Made by a program: the position numbers and the translations under genes. 64,000 nucleotides of DNA from Pardosa pseudoannulata (Eukaryota > Arthropoda > Arachnida > Araneae > Lycosidae). Position 1 is the stretch's first letter. Each line of letters begins with the position of its first letter. Under the pieces are notes generated by a model. The model searched no databases and was not told the DNA's origin. It saw only the letters and a list, made by a program, of their open reading frames with translations. Location of the stretch: contig CM063504.1 of NCBI GenBank assembly GCA_032207245.1, forward strand, positions 19,380,407-19,444,406, given 5' to 3'. Positions 48,193 to 61,412 of the stretch are shown one piece after another.

Positions 48193-48321
48193 TAAAACCG
48201 CACTCATAATGCAAGTGTTTCTTGATCAATATGAAAAAAAAAGAGTACATTGAACACACCAAAGTTCATTTACCGCTATATTCAACAATAATCAAAGAAT
48301 TCATAATTATATTTGAATATA

Positions 48322-48425
48322 TATATGTCAAGCCTAAAAACGGTGTATTTGGAAATTACGTGAGTTATAACGATTTTAAAAAGGGAACTCTTTTATAATA
48401 ATAAAATAAATGAAAAAGACCCACT
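48322..48425 (+). repeat. TA-adjacent dispersed element, copy 1
   Basis: After ATATATATG come TCAAGCCTAAAAACGG, TGGAAATTACGTGAGTTATA, CGATTTTAAAAAGGGAACTC and TTTTATAATAATAAAATAAA. The same string, lightly changed, occurs on the minus strand from 57757 down to 57655, and a more diverged version follows the TA tract at 13397. Confidence 0.8.
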
Positions 48426-48577
48426 CTCACACAAACTTTTACGACAATCCGGTCAGGTGGAAGAATGTTGGAAGAATTTGATAAGTTTGCAAACAGATAA
48501 GATCAGTTAGTGTGTGGATATGAAGCAGTCAACACCTTTTCCACGCTTAGCTCCGCCAGAAACTATGAGTTAGGCGC

Positions 48578-48579
<2 letters not shown>

Positions 48580-48669
<90 letters not shown>

Positions 48670-48803
48670 CATATATATACATATATATATATATATACAC
48701 GTATATATATATACATATATATATACACATATATATATATGCATATATATATACATATATATATTTATATATATATAACATATATATATACATATATATA
48801 TAC

Positions 48804-48836
<33 letters not shown>

Positions 48837-48837
48837 C

Positions 48838-48890
<53 letters not shown>

Positions 48891-48933
48891 CACACATATA
48901 TATATACATATATATATATATACATATATATAC

Positions 48934-49030
<97 letters not shown>
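48580..49030. repeat. Poly-A plus long compound (TA)n tract
   Basis: A run of about 26 A followed by some 425 bp of TA repeat with regularly spaced CA and AA interruptions. The frames of 60-173 codons across it are Ile-Tyr repeats and not genes. Confidence 0.98.
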
Positions 49031-49032
<2 letters not shown>

Positions 49033-50157
49033 CTCTCAATAAATCAATATCTCTTTCTTCATATGTGTATGAAGTTGTGAGCAGGCACTGACAAAAATAC
49101 TTTTGGGCCTAGGGTATAATCTAATTTTTGTGCTTCCCACCTTCCAAATTTATAACCATGATATACTAGCATAATCACATAGATATAAACATTAAATTAG
49201 AAATTAGATTATAAATATTTTTTCTTCATTAATTACAAACGTAAAACTATTTATTGAATTAAAATTTGCTTAAATATTAAAATCCATTATAAGCAAAAAT
49301 ATATTTATTGGTTTTAGAATGCAAAATATAAAAAAAAATTCTATCTCCACCCCCTTCTCTTAAAAAAATCATGCTGTATAAATTTTTGAGCCCCCTTGAG
49401 ATTTTCTTGGTCAGTGTATATGTGCCCCGAATACCTGCCCGATAATCAGGCCTTGATGGTGTGAGTGAGAATGAAACAAAAAATGGAAGAAATCACCTTA
49501 TCGTTTGGATTTTATTTTCTGCTTTATTTTGGCCTTATTCCATTTAAATCTTGATTTTAGCTTCAAGTTTATACACGTTAATTGGGCATTTTACAGCCTA
49601 TCTGAATCTGAAATTGTTTATTATCTTTTATCCAAATTACAATATATTTGTTTCATTACTAGGAAAATCACAATGTAGCCCATAAGAGACGAAAAGTTAT
49701 TTGAAATGGTAGATTACTTGCTTCTATTTAACTATGCTCGACCAATATCTTTCTTTACTTTTGTGCAATCAACATTTCTATTTTTAAAATGCTCTGGAGA
49801 AAAACAGATACTTTTACTTTCACACAATTATCATAGTCATTTTCTTTTAAATTTATATTCGGCCAATAATTGGCATGAGTTAAGAATGGATTTTTAGTCT
49901 CCACCTGTTTCCAGTTAACTAACTAACCAGTTTTTCATTATTCCTCAGGTTTTAGCTAATTTTATTTATAATTAATTTTAAATTTCAGTTATAGCTTTAA
50001 AATATTAATGATCAGTTTTTTAAAAAGGTTTTTTTTTTCGCTAAAAACTTTTCAGTTTCTATTTAATAACTTTAATAACTTTCATTCAATAACTTTCTAT
50101 TTTTTATATTTTACTTGTAATTTATATTTTACTTTAATATATTTGGCTGTATCTGTG
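49031..50157. other. AT-rich; possible hAT-like fragment at 49090-49455
   Basis: Near 49400-49455 the minus strand reads CAAGGCCTGATTATCGGGCA, then GGGGCAC and CTCAAGGGGGCTC, a layout like the ends of decayed hAT elements. CACTGAC/GTCAGTG (49086 and 49410) are inverted. A start could not be fixed. The remainder is AT-rich with nothing recognised. Confidence 0.3.
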
Positions 50158-50258
50158 ATCCGGTTACTATCCCACCTCCAAGTTCCTTTAACGCCCGTGA
50201 CAAAAAAACTTGTCTGCGCCCCTGCCACCAAATATAGTGAGAAAATACATAAACATGT
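50158..50258 (-). repeat. Inverted copy of the dispersed element at 43078
   Basis: On the minus strand it gives TATTTTCTCACTATATTTGG, GGGCGCAGAC, AGTTTTTTTGTCACGGGCG and TTAAAGGAAC, collinear with 43078-43150. It adjoins a TA tract on its right. Confidence 0.65.
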
Positions 50259-51549
<1,291 letters not shown>

Positions 51550-51550
51550 G

Positions 51551-51564
51551 CTTCCTCCCCCCTA
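51551..51564 (-). other. Polypurine tract next to the LTR
   Basis: Minus strand TAGGGGGGAGGAAG, one base from the LTR edge, the standard position of the plus-strand primer. Confidence 0.8.
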
Positions 51565-52200
51565 AGGAAGAGAATTCTCCGGAGTCTGACGATGGAAATT
51601 CTCTAATGAACTTAAAAGTGAGTCAACTTACTCTCCACTCGAGGCCAATTAAATACTCAAAATTTAACACATTTAAAATTAAAATTTACAATTTAAATTC
51701 TTATAAATACACAAAATTGAAATACTTTTAAGCACTAAACACACAAAAAAAATTTTACTCAAATGTTAAACTATTTACACCTACCACAAAATGACACATC
51801 CAAGGTTATAGACGACTGAGACAGTCAGCGTTTTGATTTGACGCTCTTTATATTAGCCCCCATTCTTCTGTCTCGTTTGATTGAGAGGGAGCTCTTTGCT
51901 GCAAACGTCTCCAGTGGTTAGGGGGGCACAAAGTCCGGCTGTCTAAGGAGTTTTTCAAATCCTCAAAGGTTTAGGCACGTATTTACGAATCACAAAGCTT
52001 TTATGCTGACCGCAAAACTGACCACTGTCCATCCGTACAAAAGAAGTCATTTAAAATGACATGAAGATGAAGAAGGTGGGGGGCAAGGAGGTCTTTTGTT
52101 CGAATCCTTAGGTGGTTAAAGGGTTTAGAGGAATCAAGACCTGACTTGACAATACCCACTTCTACGTTTTGGAGGAGGGATTTCTTTGGTCTATTCATGA
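51565..52200 (-). mobile_element. Internal fragment of the LTR element
   Basis: Should be the 3' end of pol/env or untranslated internal sequence. A 65-codon minus-strand frame (52001-52198) opens MNRPKKSLLQNVEVGIVKSG but matches no domain I know. The left limit of retroelement sequence is unknown. Confidence 0.35.
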
Positions 52201-52954
52201 TTTATGTTATTTCCCTTCTACTGAGTTACGCGCGCTTGAGTTTGCATTCAAGAGAACTTAAAGGATGAAAGGAAAGCTGTTTAATGCATATTACTTGCAC
52301 AATGGTTTCATGATGTTAAAGGTTTGGTCATTAGTTCTAGTCTCTGCAGGAGGGCTCTATCCTATCTCCTCTTATTTATGGCCTTGCTCCTTAATGCACA
52401 TCTTAAAATACAATTGCTAACAAAAATATTATCCATTTAAATCACATTAAGGTTTAAATATTTCACATTCCAGTTTCTTGTATTCAGCGAAATAATATTA
52501 AACGTGAATAAGCTAATTTAATAGCTAATTTTCTCTTAAAATTCTGTTTGTATTTATTCTCTTGAAAAATTACTACAGTGGAGCATTAAACTTCCATTCT
52601 GCAGCATGGGCATTTTAAATTGTATTGCTGTTGACATTTGACAAGGCAAGTAATGATTATTTTAATAAGGAAGCTCTCAGCCGTAATCTCTAGTTAAGGT
52701 CAGATTACAATTATGCGTCTATTGTTAGATTTCCTTCCCCCCATTTTTTTAGAACTATATTATAACGAGCTTCATTTAAAGAAATCGGAACCTTTAAAAC
52801 AGGAATCATAGATAAAAAAAATTCTATATAGTAAATAAAGTTAAAATATTTTGGGACAATTTATACAAGGATATGCAGGTAAATAATAATAAATATGTCA
52901 ATTTATAAATTCAACATTGACTTCTGCTGAACTTTGTTTTCTTAAAGTAATAGC
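52201..52954. other. AT-rich stretch, nothing recognised
   Basis: No gene or element supported. Confidence 0.5.
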
Positions 52955-54325
52955 TTAAAAAAACAGATAATAAGCTAATGTGAAGCATTCTATATAAATA
53001 AAAATTAATGTATGATAAGCTATTTTATAATAGTATCTACAGCTATGTAATCAAGTCTTCTGTATGAAAGTAGAAAGTAGATGTAAACATATTATAGAAC
53101 CAAATTTTTTCACAACATCTATTCTTAAATTTATCTACTACAATTAAATTTATATACTTACATTTTTTATTGTTCATAAGCTGGATAGTTTATTTCTCAA
53201 AAACCGATAATAAGCTAAAAAAAACTAAAAAAGGCTTAAAAAACAGATAATAAGCTAATGTGAATCATTCTATATAAATATGTAAAAATTAATGTGTGAT
53301 AAGCGATTTTATAATAGTATCTACATCTATGTAAGTTAAGTCTTCTGCATGAAAGTAGATGTAAACATATTATAGAACCAAATTTTTTCACAACATCTAT
53401 TCTTAAATTTATCTACTACAATTAAATTTATATACTTACATTGCTTGTTGTTCATAAGCTGGATAGTTTATTTCTCAAAAACCGATAATAATCTAAAAAA
53501 ACTAAAAAAGGCTTAAAAAACAGATAATAAGCTAATGTGAATCATTCTATATAAATATGTAAAAATTAATGTGTGATAAGCGATTTTATAATAGTATCTA
53601 CATCTATGTAAGTCAAGTCTTCTGCATGAAAGTAGATGTTAACATATTATAGAACCTAATTTTTTTACAACATCTATTCTTAAATTTATATACTACAATT
53701 AAATTTATATACTTACATTGCTTGTTGTTCATAAGCTGGGTAGTTTATTTCTGAAAAACCGATAATAAGCTAAAAAAACTAAAGAAAGCTTAAAAAAACA
53801 GATAATAAGCTAATCTGAATCATTCTATATAAATATGTAAAAATTAATGTATGATAAGCGATTTTATAATAGTATCTACAGCTATGTAAGTTAAGTCTTC
53901 TGCATGAAAGTAGATGTAAATAATTATAGAATCTAATTTTTTCACAACATTTAATCTTAAATTTATATACTACAATTAAATTTATATACTTACATTGCTT
54001 ATTGATCATAAGCTGGACAGTTTATTTCTTAAAACCCGATAATAAGCTTAAAAAATTTTTAAAAAAGCTTAAAAAAACATATAATAAGTTAATGTGAAGC
54101 ATTCTATATAAATATGTAAAAATTAATGTATGATAAGCGATTTTGTAATAGTATCTACATCTATGTAAGTCAAGTCTTCTGCATGAAAGTAGATGTTAAC
54201 ATATTATAGAACCTAATTTTTTCACAATATCTATTCTTAAATTTATATACTACAATTAAATTTATATACTTACATTGCTTGTTGTTCATAAGCTGGACAG
54301 TTTATTTCTCAAAAACCGTATCTAA
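52955..54325. repeat. 279-bp tandem repeat, five units
   Basis: ACAGATAATAAGCTAA or close variants start at 52963, 53243, 53520, 53798 and 54078 (spacings 280, 277, 278 and 280). Every unit carries CATTCTATATAAAT, TAATAGTATCTACA, CATGAAAGTAGATGT, CACAACATCTATTCTTAAAT and GTTCATAAGCTGGA. Units are very similar, so homogenisation is recent. A 76-codon minus-strand frame across unit 4 is repeat-derived. Confidence 0.95.
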
Positions 54326-55564
54326 ATTTTATATGATGTTTTTGTTGCCAAATGTCTTAAGATTTCATCGATTTGAAGTTTCGGAGTTCAACTCTATAAC
54401 TATGCACACATTTTCTTTTAATGTTTTAAATATAATTTTCACTGTTTAACTAATAGTTTAAAAAAGCACTTAAGTAATTAACTAGGCAGAGAATTTTAAG
54501 AAATTTAATGCTCTCATTAAAAGAATGCTTGTGACAAGCACCTGAAGCATCTTTGGAATTGTAAGTTGAAAAGTGTTACATTTGTCTTTATTTATTAGGT
54601 TTAATTTCACAAGAGGAGTTTTCATTAGGCTATTGTAGCTAGTAAGGAGAACCATGTACATATTTTCATATTCTCTAGAACTATATTCATATTTTATTTT
54701 ACTATTTTAAATGAAATTTTCATTGTTTAACTAATTGTTTAAAGAAGCATTTAAACAATTAACTAAGCAGAAAATTTTAAGAAATTTAATGTTCTTACTA
54801 AAAGAATGTTTGTGATGAGCACTTGAGCATCTTTAGAATTCTGAGTAAGTTGAAAAAAATTAGCAAACGCTGTTTTAACTAGCATCTTGCGGTTAGTAAA
54901 ACAAATTGGAGAACTATGTACATATTTTCTATTATTGTTTGAAATATAATTTTCACTGTTTAACTAATAGTTTAAAAAAGCACTAAAGTAATTAACTAGG
55001 CAGAGAATTTTAAGAAATTTAATGCTGTCTTCAACACAATGCTTGCGATAAGAACCTGAAGCATCTTTGGAATTGTAAGTTGAAAAGCGTTATATTTGTC
55101 TTTATTTATTTGGTTTAAATTCACAAGAGGCGTTTTCATTAGAATATTGTGGTTAGTAAGGAGAACTATATACATACTTTCATATTCTCTAGAACTATGT
55201 TCATATTTTATTTTATTATTTAAAATAAAATTTTCATTATTTAACTAATTGTTTAAAGAAGCATTTAAACAATTAACTAAGAAGAAAATTTTAAGAAATT
55301 TAACGTTCTTATTAAAAGAATGTTTGGGATGAACATCTGAGCATCTTTAGAAATCTGAGTAAGTTGAAAAGAATTAGCTGACTCTACTTAAAATCCGCAA
55401 ACGGTGTTTTTACTAGCATTTTGTGGTTAGTAAAACAAATTGGAGAACCATGTACATATTTTCTATTACTGTTTTAAATATAATTTTCACTGTTTAACTA
55501 ATTGTTTAAACAGACACATAAATAATTAAATGAACAAAGAATTTTAAGAAACTTAACGTTCTCA

Positions 55565-56468
55565 TCCCATATATAATAATAGCCTAAGTTGTCTGTCCAT
55601 CTGTTCTTGAATTTATGCAGCGGTTGTACCTGGAATGGGTAAACGCATCCATATTGTATTTTTGATGAGTTAGGGTTAGCAAATTTAAAGCGAGTTCGAA
55701 ACGTTCGAAATCCACCCCTTTCCCCCTTTTCGAGTGTTTAATGCCATTATTTCAAGCTCTATTGTCCCCGGTTAAGAGCAGAACATAAATTTTATCAATT
55801 TATCACACAATAAATAGGTAGAAGTAACATTTTCTTCTAACATTATGATGTCATTCCTTTAATTATCTCCTTTAATCATTTCTTATTTTAAATTATTTAA
55901 ATATCGTCTGCATTATATTCATACGTTTTATCACTGAACTTAGATAATACGTAAATAATTTTCTTTTATATTTGTATTAAATAATAGATTAGGTACTTAT
56001 GTGCTAATTTTAAATTTAATCATCGATTATTTTTTGTTGCAATGGAAATTTTATCACCGGTATTAACAACAAATTATTTTCATAAAAATCTATTGCACGG
56101 ACTAATAAATATCTAGTGTTTAAGTTATATATCTTTGAAAATTAAGAAGTTTGTTCGTTTGTGTGTTTGTTTTTTATACACGGTTTGCAATCGATTCACT
56201 CAATTTTGGACATCATTCATATATACCGCCAAATAATCACTGTCAATGTTAAAACCTCTGCTTTCCATACTATCACGTAATATGACAAGATAAATTAAAG
56301 TTGGCAACTCACATGCGGTCAGTAAAGATAAACAAATTATTGAGCGTGTACCAGATAAATTCTCAGCCAAAAAACAAACTTTTTTTTTACCTGCCTTATA
56401 AGGTACTTTACAGTTCTAGAAAGTCAAAAATTTTACTGATCCCGTCATATGACGGGCTATATGCTAGT
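55565..56468 (+). mobile_element. Non-autonomous Helitron, 904 bp
   Basis: Starts with TC (TCCCATATATAATAATAGCC), ends with CTAGT (56464-56468), and has the 16-nt perfect palindrome CCCGTCATATGACGGG at 56441-56456, seven bases before the end. It lies between an A and a T, and the host repeat reads continuously across the site (TCTCA / TTATAAAGAAT against TCTCATTAAAAGAAT in a sister unit). These are the diagnostic Helitron features. No Rep/helicase ORF is present. Confidence 0.93.
56441..56456 (+). terminator. Helitron 3' hairpin
   Basis: Perfect palindrome upstream of CTAGT; in Helitrons this acts as the signal that ends rolling-circle transfer. Confidence 0.85.
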
Positions 56469-56600
56469 TATAAAGAATCCATCTAATGAGCAGCTGAGAA
56501 TCTTTGGAATTCTCAGTAACTTGAAAAGCCTTAGCTGTCTTTACTTGTTGGATTTAAATCCACAGGCGGTGCTTTCAGTAACATCTTGTGGTTAGTAAAG

Positions 56601-57342
56601 CTAATTGGATATCCGGCCCGTTTTTCTCCAACACCTCCTCTTTCCCTTAGAAATCGGAAGCTCCCAGCCTCCTATTTTCCTTAAATTCCAAGGCGTCAAA
56701 GGGGTAAGAAATAGAGGAAATAGAGTTGACTCCCATGTCGGAACTCCTGTGGAGGACAGCTGTTGTTTACTGACCACCGTGAAAGTCAGTAAACCAATAA
56801 GCATCTTGAATATGTCAAGTGAGGTTCGCTGACTGTGCAGGTGTAGCTCTGACATCCCCGAACTTGTTTATGTTCACACCTGCGTACATGGGTAAGAACT
56901 ATTCGAAGCAATATTTGAGCAGAGATTTTTACCACGTGATCGGGTTGTTTGGTCCTACTATCACGAAGTCGCTGCATTATACTATTTCAGTTTGCTTTGG
57001 TATATCGCATACTTTTTTTAATTTAGAAAAAAAAAAACTCAACATGCACGCTACACACGGTATAATCGCACGACACCCATGAAACAAGGCAAATATGGAA
57101 TGGAGAAAATAAAAAGAAATATTTCTGAATCTTTTTATCGCTTTTGTTAATTTTTTATGTAATATTGTTAATAGCTTTATTCATTAAGATTGTACTAATC
57201 AGCCAGAAAACTAGAGATCACCATGTTTCTAAAATGTAGATTAGCATATTGATTGTTAGGAATTATTAGATTATGAGTTATAATTTTTAACTGGTTTTAA
57301 CTTTTAGTCGACTGAACAATGACATTGAAACAGCATTGGGAG
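56601..57342. other. Unique, GC-richer sequence; possible regulatory DNA
   Basis: 56601-57000 is compositionally balanced, with E-box words CACCTG (56876) and CACGTG (56933), CAGCTG (56757), and TGTTTAC (56762), a forkhead core. Overlapping open frames on both strands (56601-57082) match nothing. It may be an enhancer or the edge of a gene. 57000-57342 is AT-rich and unremarkable. Confidence 0.3.

Positions 57343-57424
<82 letters not shown>
57343..57424. repeat. (TA)n microsatellite
   Basis: TA tract with a single C interruption. Confidence 0.97.
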
Positions 57425-57427
<3 letters not shown>

Positions 57428-57757
57428 GTGATCCAGTGTTAAGGCTAACGGAAAGCAGTCTTTCTTGATATTGATAAGTTTATTAAATCATAGTTTCATT
57501 TAAAGGCAACACTTGCACCATTTTTATTTGTTCGGGGAATGTGTAGACAGCTCCATGTGCACGCGCTGATTCTTCTAGCTGGATTAGTCATCAACTTGCT
57601 GTGAAATATCTCTGCGTTTGACCTCATTACTCCAAAAGGTTACGCAAGCGAGGGGCGTTTTTTTATTTATTTTATTACTATAAAAGAGTTCCCTTTTAAA
57701 ATCGTTTATAACTCACTTAATTTCCAACCACCTCCTTTTTAGACCTGACATATATAT
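57425..57757 (-). repeat. TA-adjacent dispersed element, copy 2
   Basis: From 57757 downwards the minus strand repeats the string at 48322: TCAGGTCTAAAAAGGAGG, TGGAAATTAAGTGAGTTATA, CGATTTTAAAAGGGAACTC, TTTTATAGTAATAAAATAAA. The similarity ends near 57655; the rest (57425-57654) is moderately complex and may be more of this element. TA tracts lie on both sides. Confidence 0.7.
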
Positions 57758-57783
57758 ATTGCACATATGCATATGTGTGTGTT

Positions 57784-57872
<89 letters not shown>

Positions 57873-57894
57873 CACATATGCATATGTGTGTGTT

Positions 57895-57945
<51 letters not shown>
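57758..57945. repeat. Duplicated palindrome plus (TA)n, 111-bp period
   Basis: CACATATGCATATGTG, a 16-bp palindrome, at 57762-57777 and 57873-57888, each followed by TGTGTTTG and a long TA tract. Confidence 0.93.
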
Positions 57946-58123
57946 CAGGAAAACTGATCCAAAACTACGGAACTTGGCATGGAAATGTTATTTACCACTT
58001 ACTGATTTTCTCCCCCTTTGTACTGCTACTCGGAAATTAAGTGCTAAATTAATATGCTTTTTTTCTTCGCCGCACTGTTTTATTATTTGTATATTTAGTA
58101 GAACGTTTTATTACTTAATGATA

Positions 58124-58176
58124 GTAGTTGTGGCTGAATTCTTTCTGAAGCATTTTTTTAAACAGAATGTATGTAT

Positions 58177-58229
<53 letters not shown>

Positions 58230-58446
58230 ATATATATATTGATATCGAGAAAGAAATAATTAAAATAGAAAAAAAGAGGAATCTAGATGCGTAAAGGAAT
58301 CTTAAATTTTGCGAGATCTATCATTTTGCTTAATAAGAAAGAGTTATTAGGCTAGAAAATAATGCAGTCATTTCAATGGTACAAGTGTTATAAAATAATT
58401 TTCACAAAATTAGTAGTCAAAGGATGAGTTATTTGTTTTATCAGCG
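58124..58446 (+). repeat. Direct duplicate, copy 1
   Basis: GTAGTTGTGGCTGAATT ... TTGATATCGAGA ... TTAAAATAGAAAAAA ... GAGATCTATCA ... CACAAAATTAGTAGTCAAA ... GAGTTATTTGTTTTAT recurs in the same order at 61071-61329. This copy has ATGTATGTATGTGTG and about 60 bp of TA repeat (58185-58240) where the other has only TATATATA. Confidence 0.9.
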
Positions 58447-59098
58447 TACTTCCCATGCGCCATCTTCGAAACAGGTTTAGTAACGGAAATATGGTTGTTC
58501 ACTCCACCTTGCTCTACAAATATTCAATTTTCTGTGGTTTTTCCTGTCTTCCAGGAACGGAAATCGATAAGCGAAACACCAATCAAAGGATTTTTGTTTA
58601 GATAACTTTGCAAATATCTTTCTATTACTCCTGGAGGAGAGGAGAAAAATGTTTAAACCTAAATCAATGTGCTGTAAATCAAAATATCCCATTAAACATG
58701 TCTACTGATAGGATCGGTTTTGTAAAAGCCATTCCGAATCTCAAAGCCGATCCAGTAGCAGTCGAGTCTAGAGCATTGTCAAGGAAGTTCAGTGATCTCA
58801 TTACTAAAACAATATTCTCTAAATCAGCGGTTTTCAACCTTTATGCAACTAAGCCTCAGCGAAAAGAATTTTTTTACGTGCCCCCCTCCTTTTGTTTAAT
58901 AATAGATCTACTAACAGGCATGTTTTAAACAATAAAAAATATTCCAGAAAACAATTGGAAACTGCAATTAACAGAATATCAAAGTTTAGCTGTAGCATAT
59001 ACTCAAGAACGTAACGAGAAATTTTTCATGGAAAAAGAAAGGGGAAGGGTTCTTTCCCATTAACTAATATCTAACAATTAATGTAGCAATCTTTACAT
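58447..59098. other. Unique sequence with one hAT-like end
   Basis: CAGCGGTTTTCAACCTTTAT at 58825 resembles the left terminus of hAT elements (CAGNGGTTCTCAACC). No matching right end is visible. A 106-codon frame spanning it (58608-58928) runs into that terminus and shows no recognisable domain. Confidence 0.4.
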
Positions 59099-60561
59099 AC
59101 TAGCATATACCCCGTCATATGACGGGATCTGTAAAATGTTTAATCTTCCATAATTGTAACGTACCCTGTGTGGCAGGTAAAAAAAAATTGTTTCTTTTTT
59201 TGGCTGAGAATAATCTGGTACACGCTCAATAATTTGTTATTTTACCAAATATTTTAATTTGGAAACAAACATATTTTGGGGTGTATTTGTGCCATCTTCT
59301 CTAAGAGAGTAATGTTACCACCTATATGATGCTCTCATAACAAAATGATCAACCAAATCTGCTGCTTTGTAGCAACCAATGTGAATCCAAGTGCCTCCCA
59401 TGGGAAATAAATATTTTGCAGGGATTCCATACCATAGTAATACTAGCAATATACCCCGTCATATGACAGGATCTGTAAAATTTTTAATCTTCCATAATTG
59501 TGAAGTACCCTATGAGGCAAGTAAAAAAAATGGTTTGTTTTTTGGCTGAGAATAATCTGGTATACTCTCAATAATTTGTTATTTTACCAAATATTTTAAT
59601 TTGGAAACAAACATATTTTGGGGTGTATTTGTGCCATCTCCTCTAAGAGTGTAATGTTAACACCTATATGATGCTCTCATAACAAAATGATCAACCAAAT
59701 CTGCTGCTTTGTAGCAACCAATGTGAATCCAAGTGCCTCCCATGGGAAATAAATATTTTGCAGGGATTCCATGCCATAGTAATACTAGCATATAGCCAGT
59801 CGTATGACCGGTTCAGTAAAATTTTTAATCTTCCATAATTGTAACGTACCCTATGAGGCAGGTAAAAAAAATGGTTTGTTTTTTTGGCTCAGAATAATCT
59901 GGTACATGCTCAATAATTTGTTTATCCTCATACTCCTCTAAAGTCTCCCGATACTGTGAATGCAATTTAGATTCACGTCGAATTCATTTCTAAAAATAAT
60001 TCAAAGTGTTCTTAGCTACGTCGAAATTCGTTAATTTCTTCCCAATTTTTTTGCCACAGTAATTAATGGAAGTAAAGGAATGAAACTATCATTTTCACTA
60101 TACACTGGAGGTAGATAGAATTTGTTGTTAATACCGGTGATAAAATTTTCATTACAACAAAAATAATAGATGATTAATTTGAAAATTATCACATATGAAC
60201 CTTATCTATTATTTAAGCCAAATATAAAAGAAAATTATTTACGTAATATCTAAGCTCAGTGAAAAAACGTATGAAAATAATGCAGACGGTATTCAAAAAA
60301 TTTAAAATAAGAAATGATTAAAGAGATGGTTAAAGGTATGACGTCATAATGCTAAAAAAATATTATTTTAAGAATTTTTTGATGTGAAATGAAGCATATT
60401 TATACCAATTTATTTTAGAATAGCATCGATAGGAGAAGATATTTTGCTGGCCCTAACTCATTAAGAATCCAATATGGACGCCTGTATCCACTCCAGGTCC
60501 AACCGCTTCATAAATTCGAAGACAGAAGGACAGATAAGTTAGACTATTATTATATAGGGGA
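59099..60561 (-). mobile_element. Helitron with three tandem 3' ends
   Basis: On the minus strand it starts TCCCCTATATAATAATAGTC at 60561 and is homologous to the Helitron at 55565 (opposite orientation), including the ACCGGTATTAACAACAAA region. A 3' end with palindrome and CTAGT occurs at 59784-59788, and two further ends follow after ~342-bp units (CTAGT at 59442-59446 and 59099-59103). Palindromes: CCGGTCATACGACTGG (decayed), CCTGTCATATGACGGG and CCCGTCATATGACGGG (intact). No Rep/helicase ORF. Confidence 0.88.
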
Positions 60562-60990
60562 TATAATCTTTACACTTCGTTTTATAGCAATCCTTAGAGG
60601 GGTTACAACACGTGAATCATATCCCCCTTTGCTACTCAGCTGCATATATGTTGTATTTGCAGCTTTATTTTTTTATTTTACATTATTGTTAATTATTTCA
60701 ACCAAGTACATCTACCACATCAAAATTTAATTAGGGAGTTTTGTTTATTTGCACACTTTATAGTATGTCAATGCCTGATCTCTAGATGTTATTATTCTGA
60801 TCCTTCTTTGAGACATCCAAAACCTGATAAACCGAGAGCATGTGATGTAATGGATATGTAATTAATGGATATTATAAAAAGCGTAAATCAATGAATAATA
60901 AATAGGTTTCTATTTTGACTTATAGCATGAAAAAAAAAAGGTTTCATTAACAGTTTCAAGATTCCTTTGTTTTGCCTAAATACTAAATAC
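60562..60990. other. AT-rich stretch, nothing recognised
   Basis: No gene or element supported. Confidence 0.5.
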
Positions 60991-61388
60991 GGAAATTCAT
61001 AATACTTATTTCTGTGTTTTTTGAATATTATATTATCACTGGGATTTTTTACTACTTACTGCTTTGTCCCGTAGTTGTGGCTGAATTTATTCTGAAGCAG
61101 GTTATTTCGCAACAGAATGTATATATATTGATATCGAGATAGAATTAATTAAAATAGAAAAAAGGGGAATCTGGACGCATAAAGTATCTTATTTTACGAG
61201 ATCTATCAATTTGCTTTAAAAATGTGTTAATCGGCTAGAAAATAATGGAATCATTTCAAGGGTACAAGTGTAATAAAAAATTTCTCACAAAATTAGTAGT
61301 CAAATGATGAGTTATTTGTTTTATTAGCGAAATTCATAATGCTTATTTCCGTGCGCTTTGAATATTATATTACCACTGGGATTTTTTC
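60991..61388 (+). repeat. Direct duplicate, copy 2, with its own flank repeat
   Basis: 61071-61329 matches 58124-58446. In addition GAAATTCATAATACTTATTT...ATTATATTATCACTGGGATT at 60993-61046 recurs at 61329-61383, so the block is itself bracketed by a ~55-bp direct repeat. Confidence 0.88.
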
Positions 61389-61412
61389 TTAATAAACTGA
61401 CTGGAAGTGGCC

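Larger units (their letters stand above)
54395..56600. repeat. Dimeric tandem repeat, interrupted by a Helitron
   Basis: ACTGTTTAACTAAT/CATTGTTTAACTAAT phrases recur near 54438, 54722, 54954, 55231 and 55488 (spacings about 230-285). Two subtypes alternate, one with AGTTTAAAAAAGCAC and one with TGTTTAAAGAAGCATTTAAA. AATTTTAAGAAATTTAATG, then AAAGAATG and GAGCATCTTT follow in each. The final unit is split: its left half ends at 55564 and its right half resumes at 56469 (TTATAAAGAATCC...). Confidence 0.88.

Noticed and set aside
48510..49080. Open frames of up to 173 codons on both strands
   Set aside because: They are translations of TA, CA and poly-A tracts (Ile-Tyr and Lys repeats). The same applies to frames at 8785-8992, 12672-12902, 13093-13411, 13721-13909, 31537-31809, 50210-50659 and 57759-58294.
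58608..58928. 106-codon ORF
   Set aside because: Its C-terminal third is a hAT-like terminus and the rest has no recognisable features.
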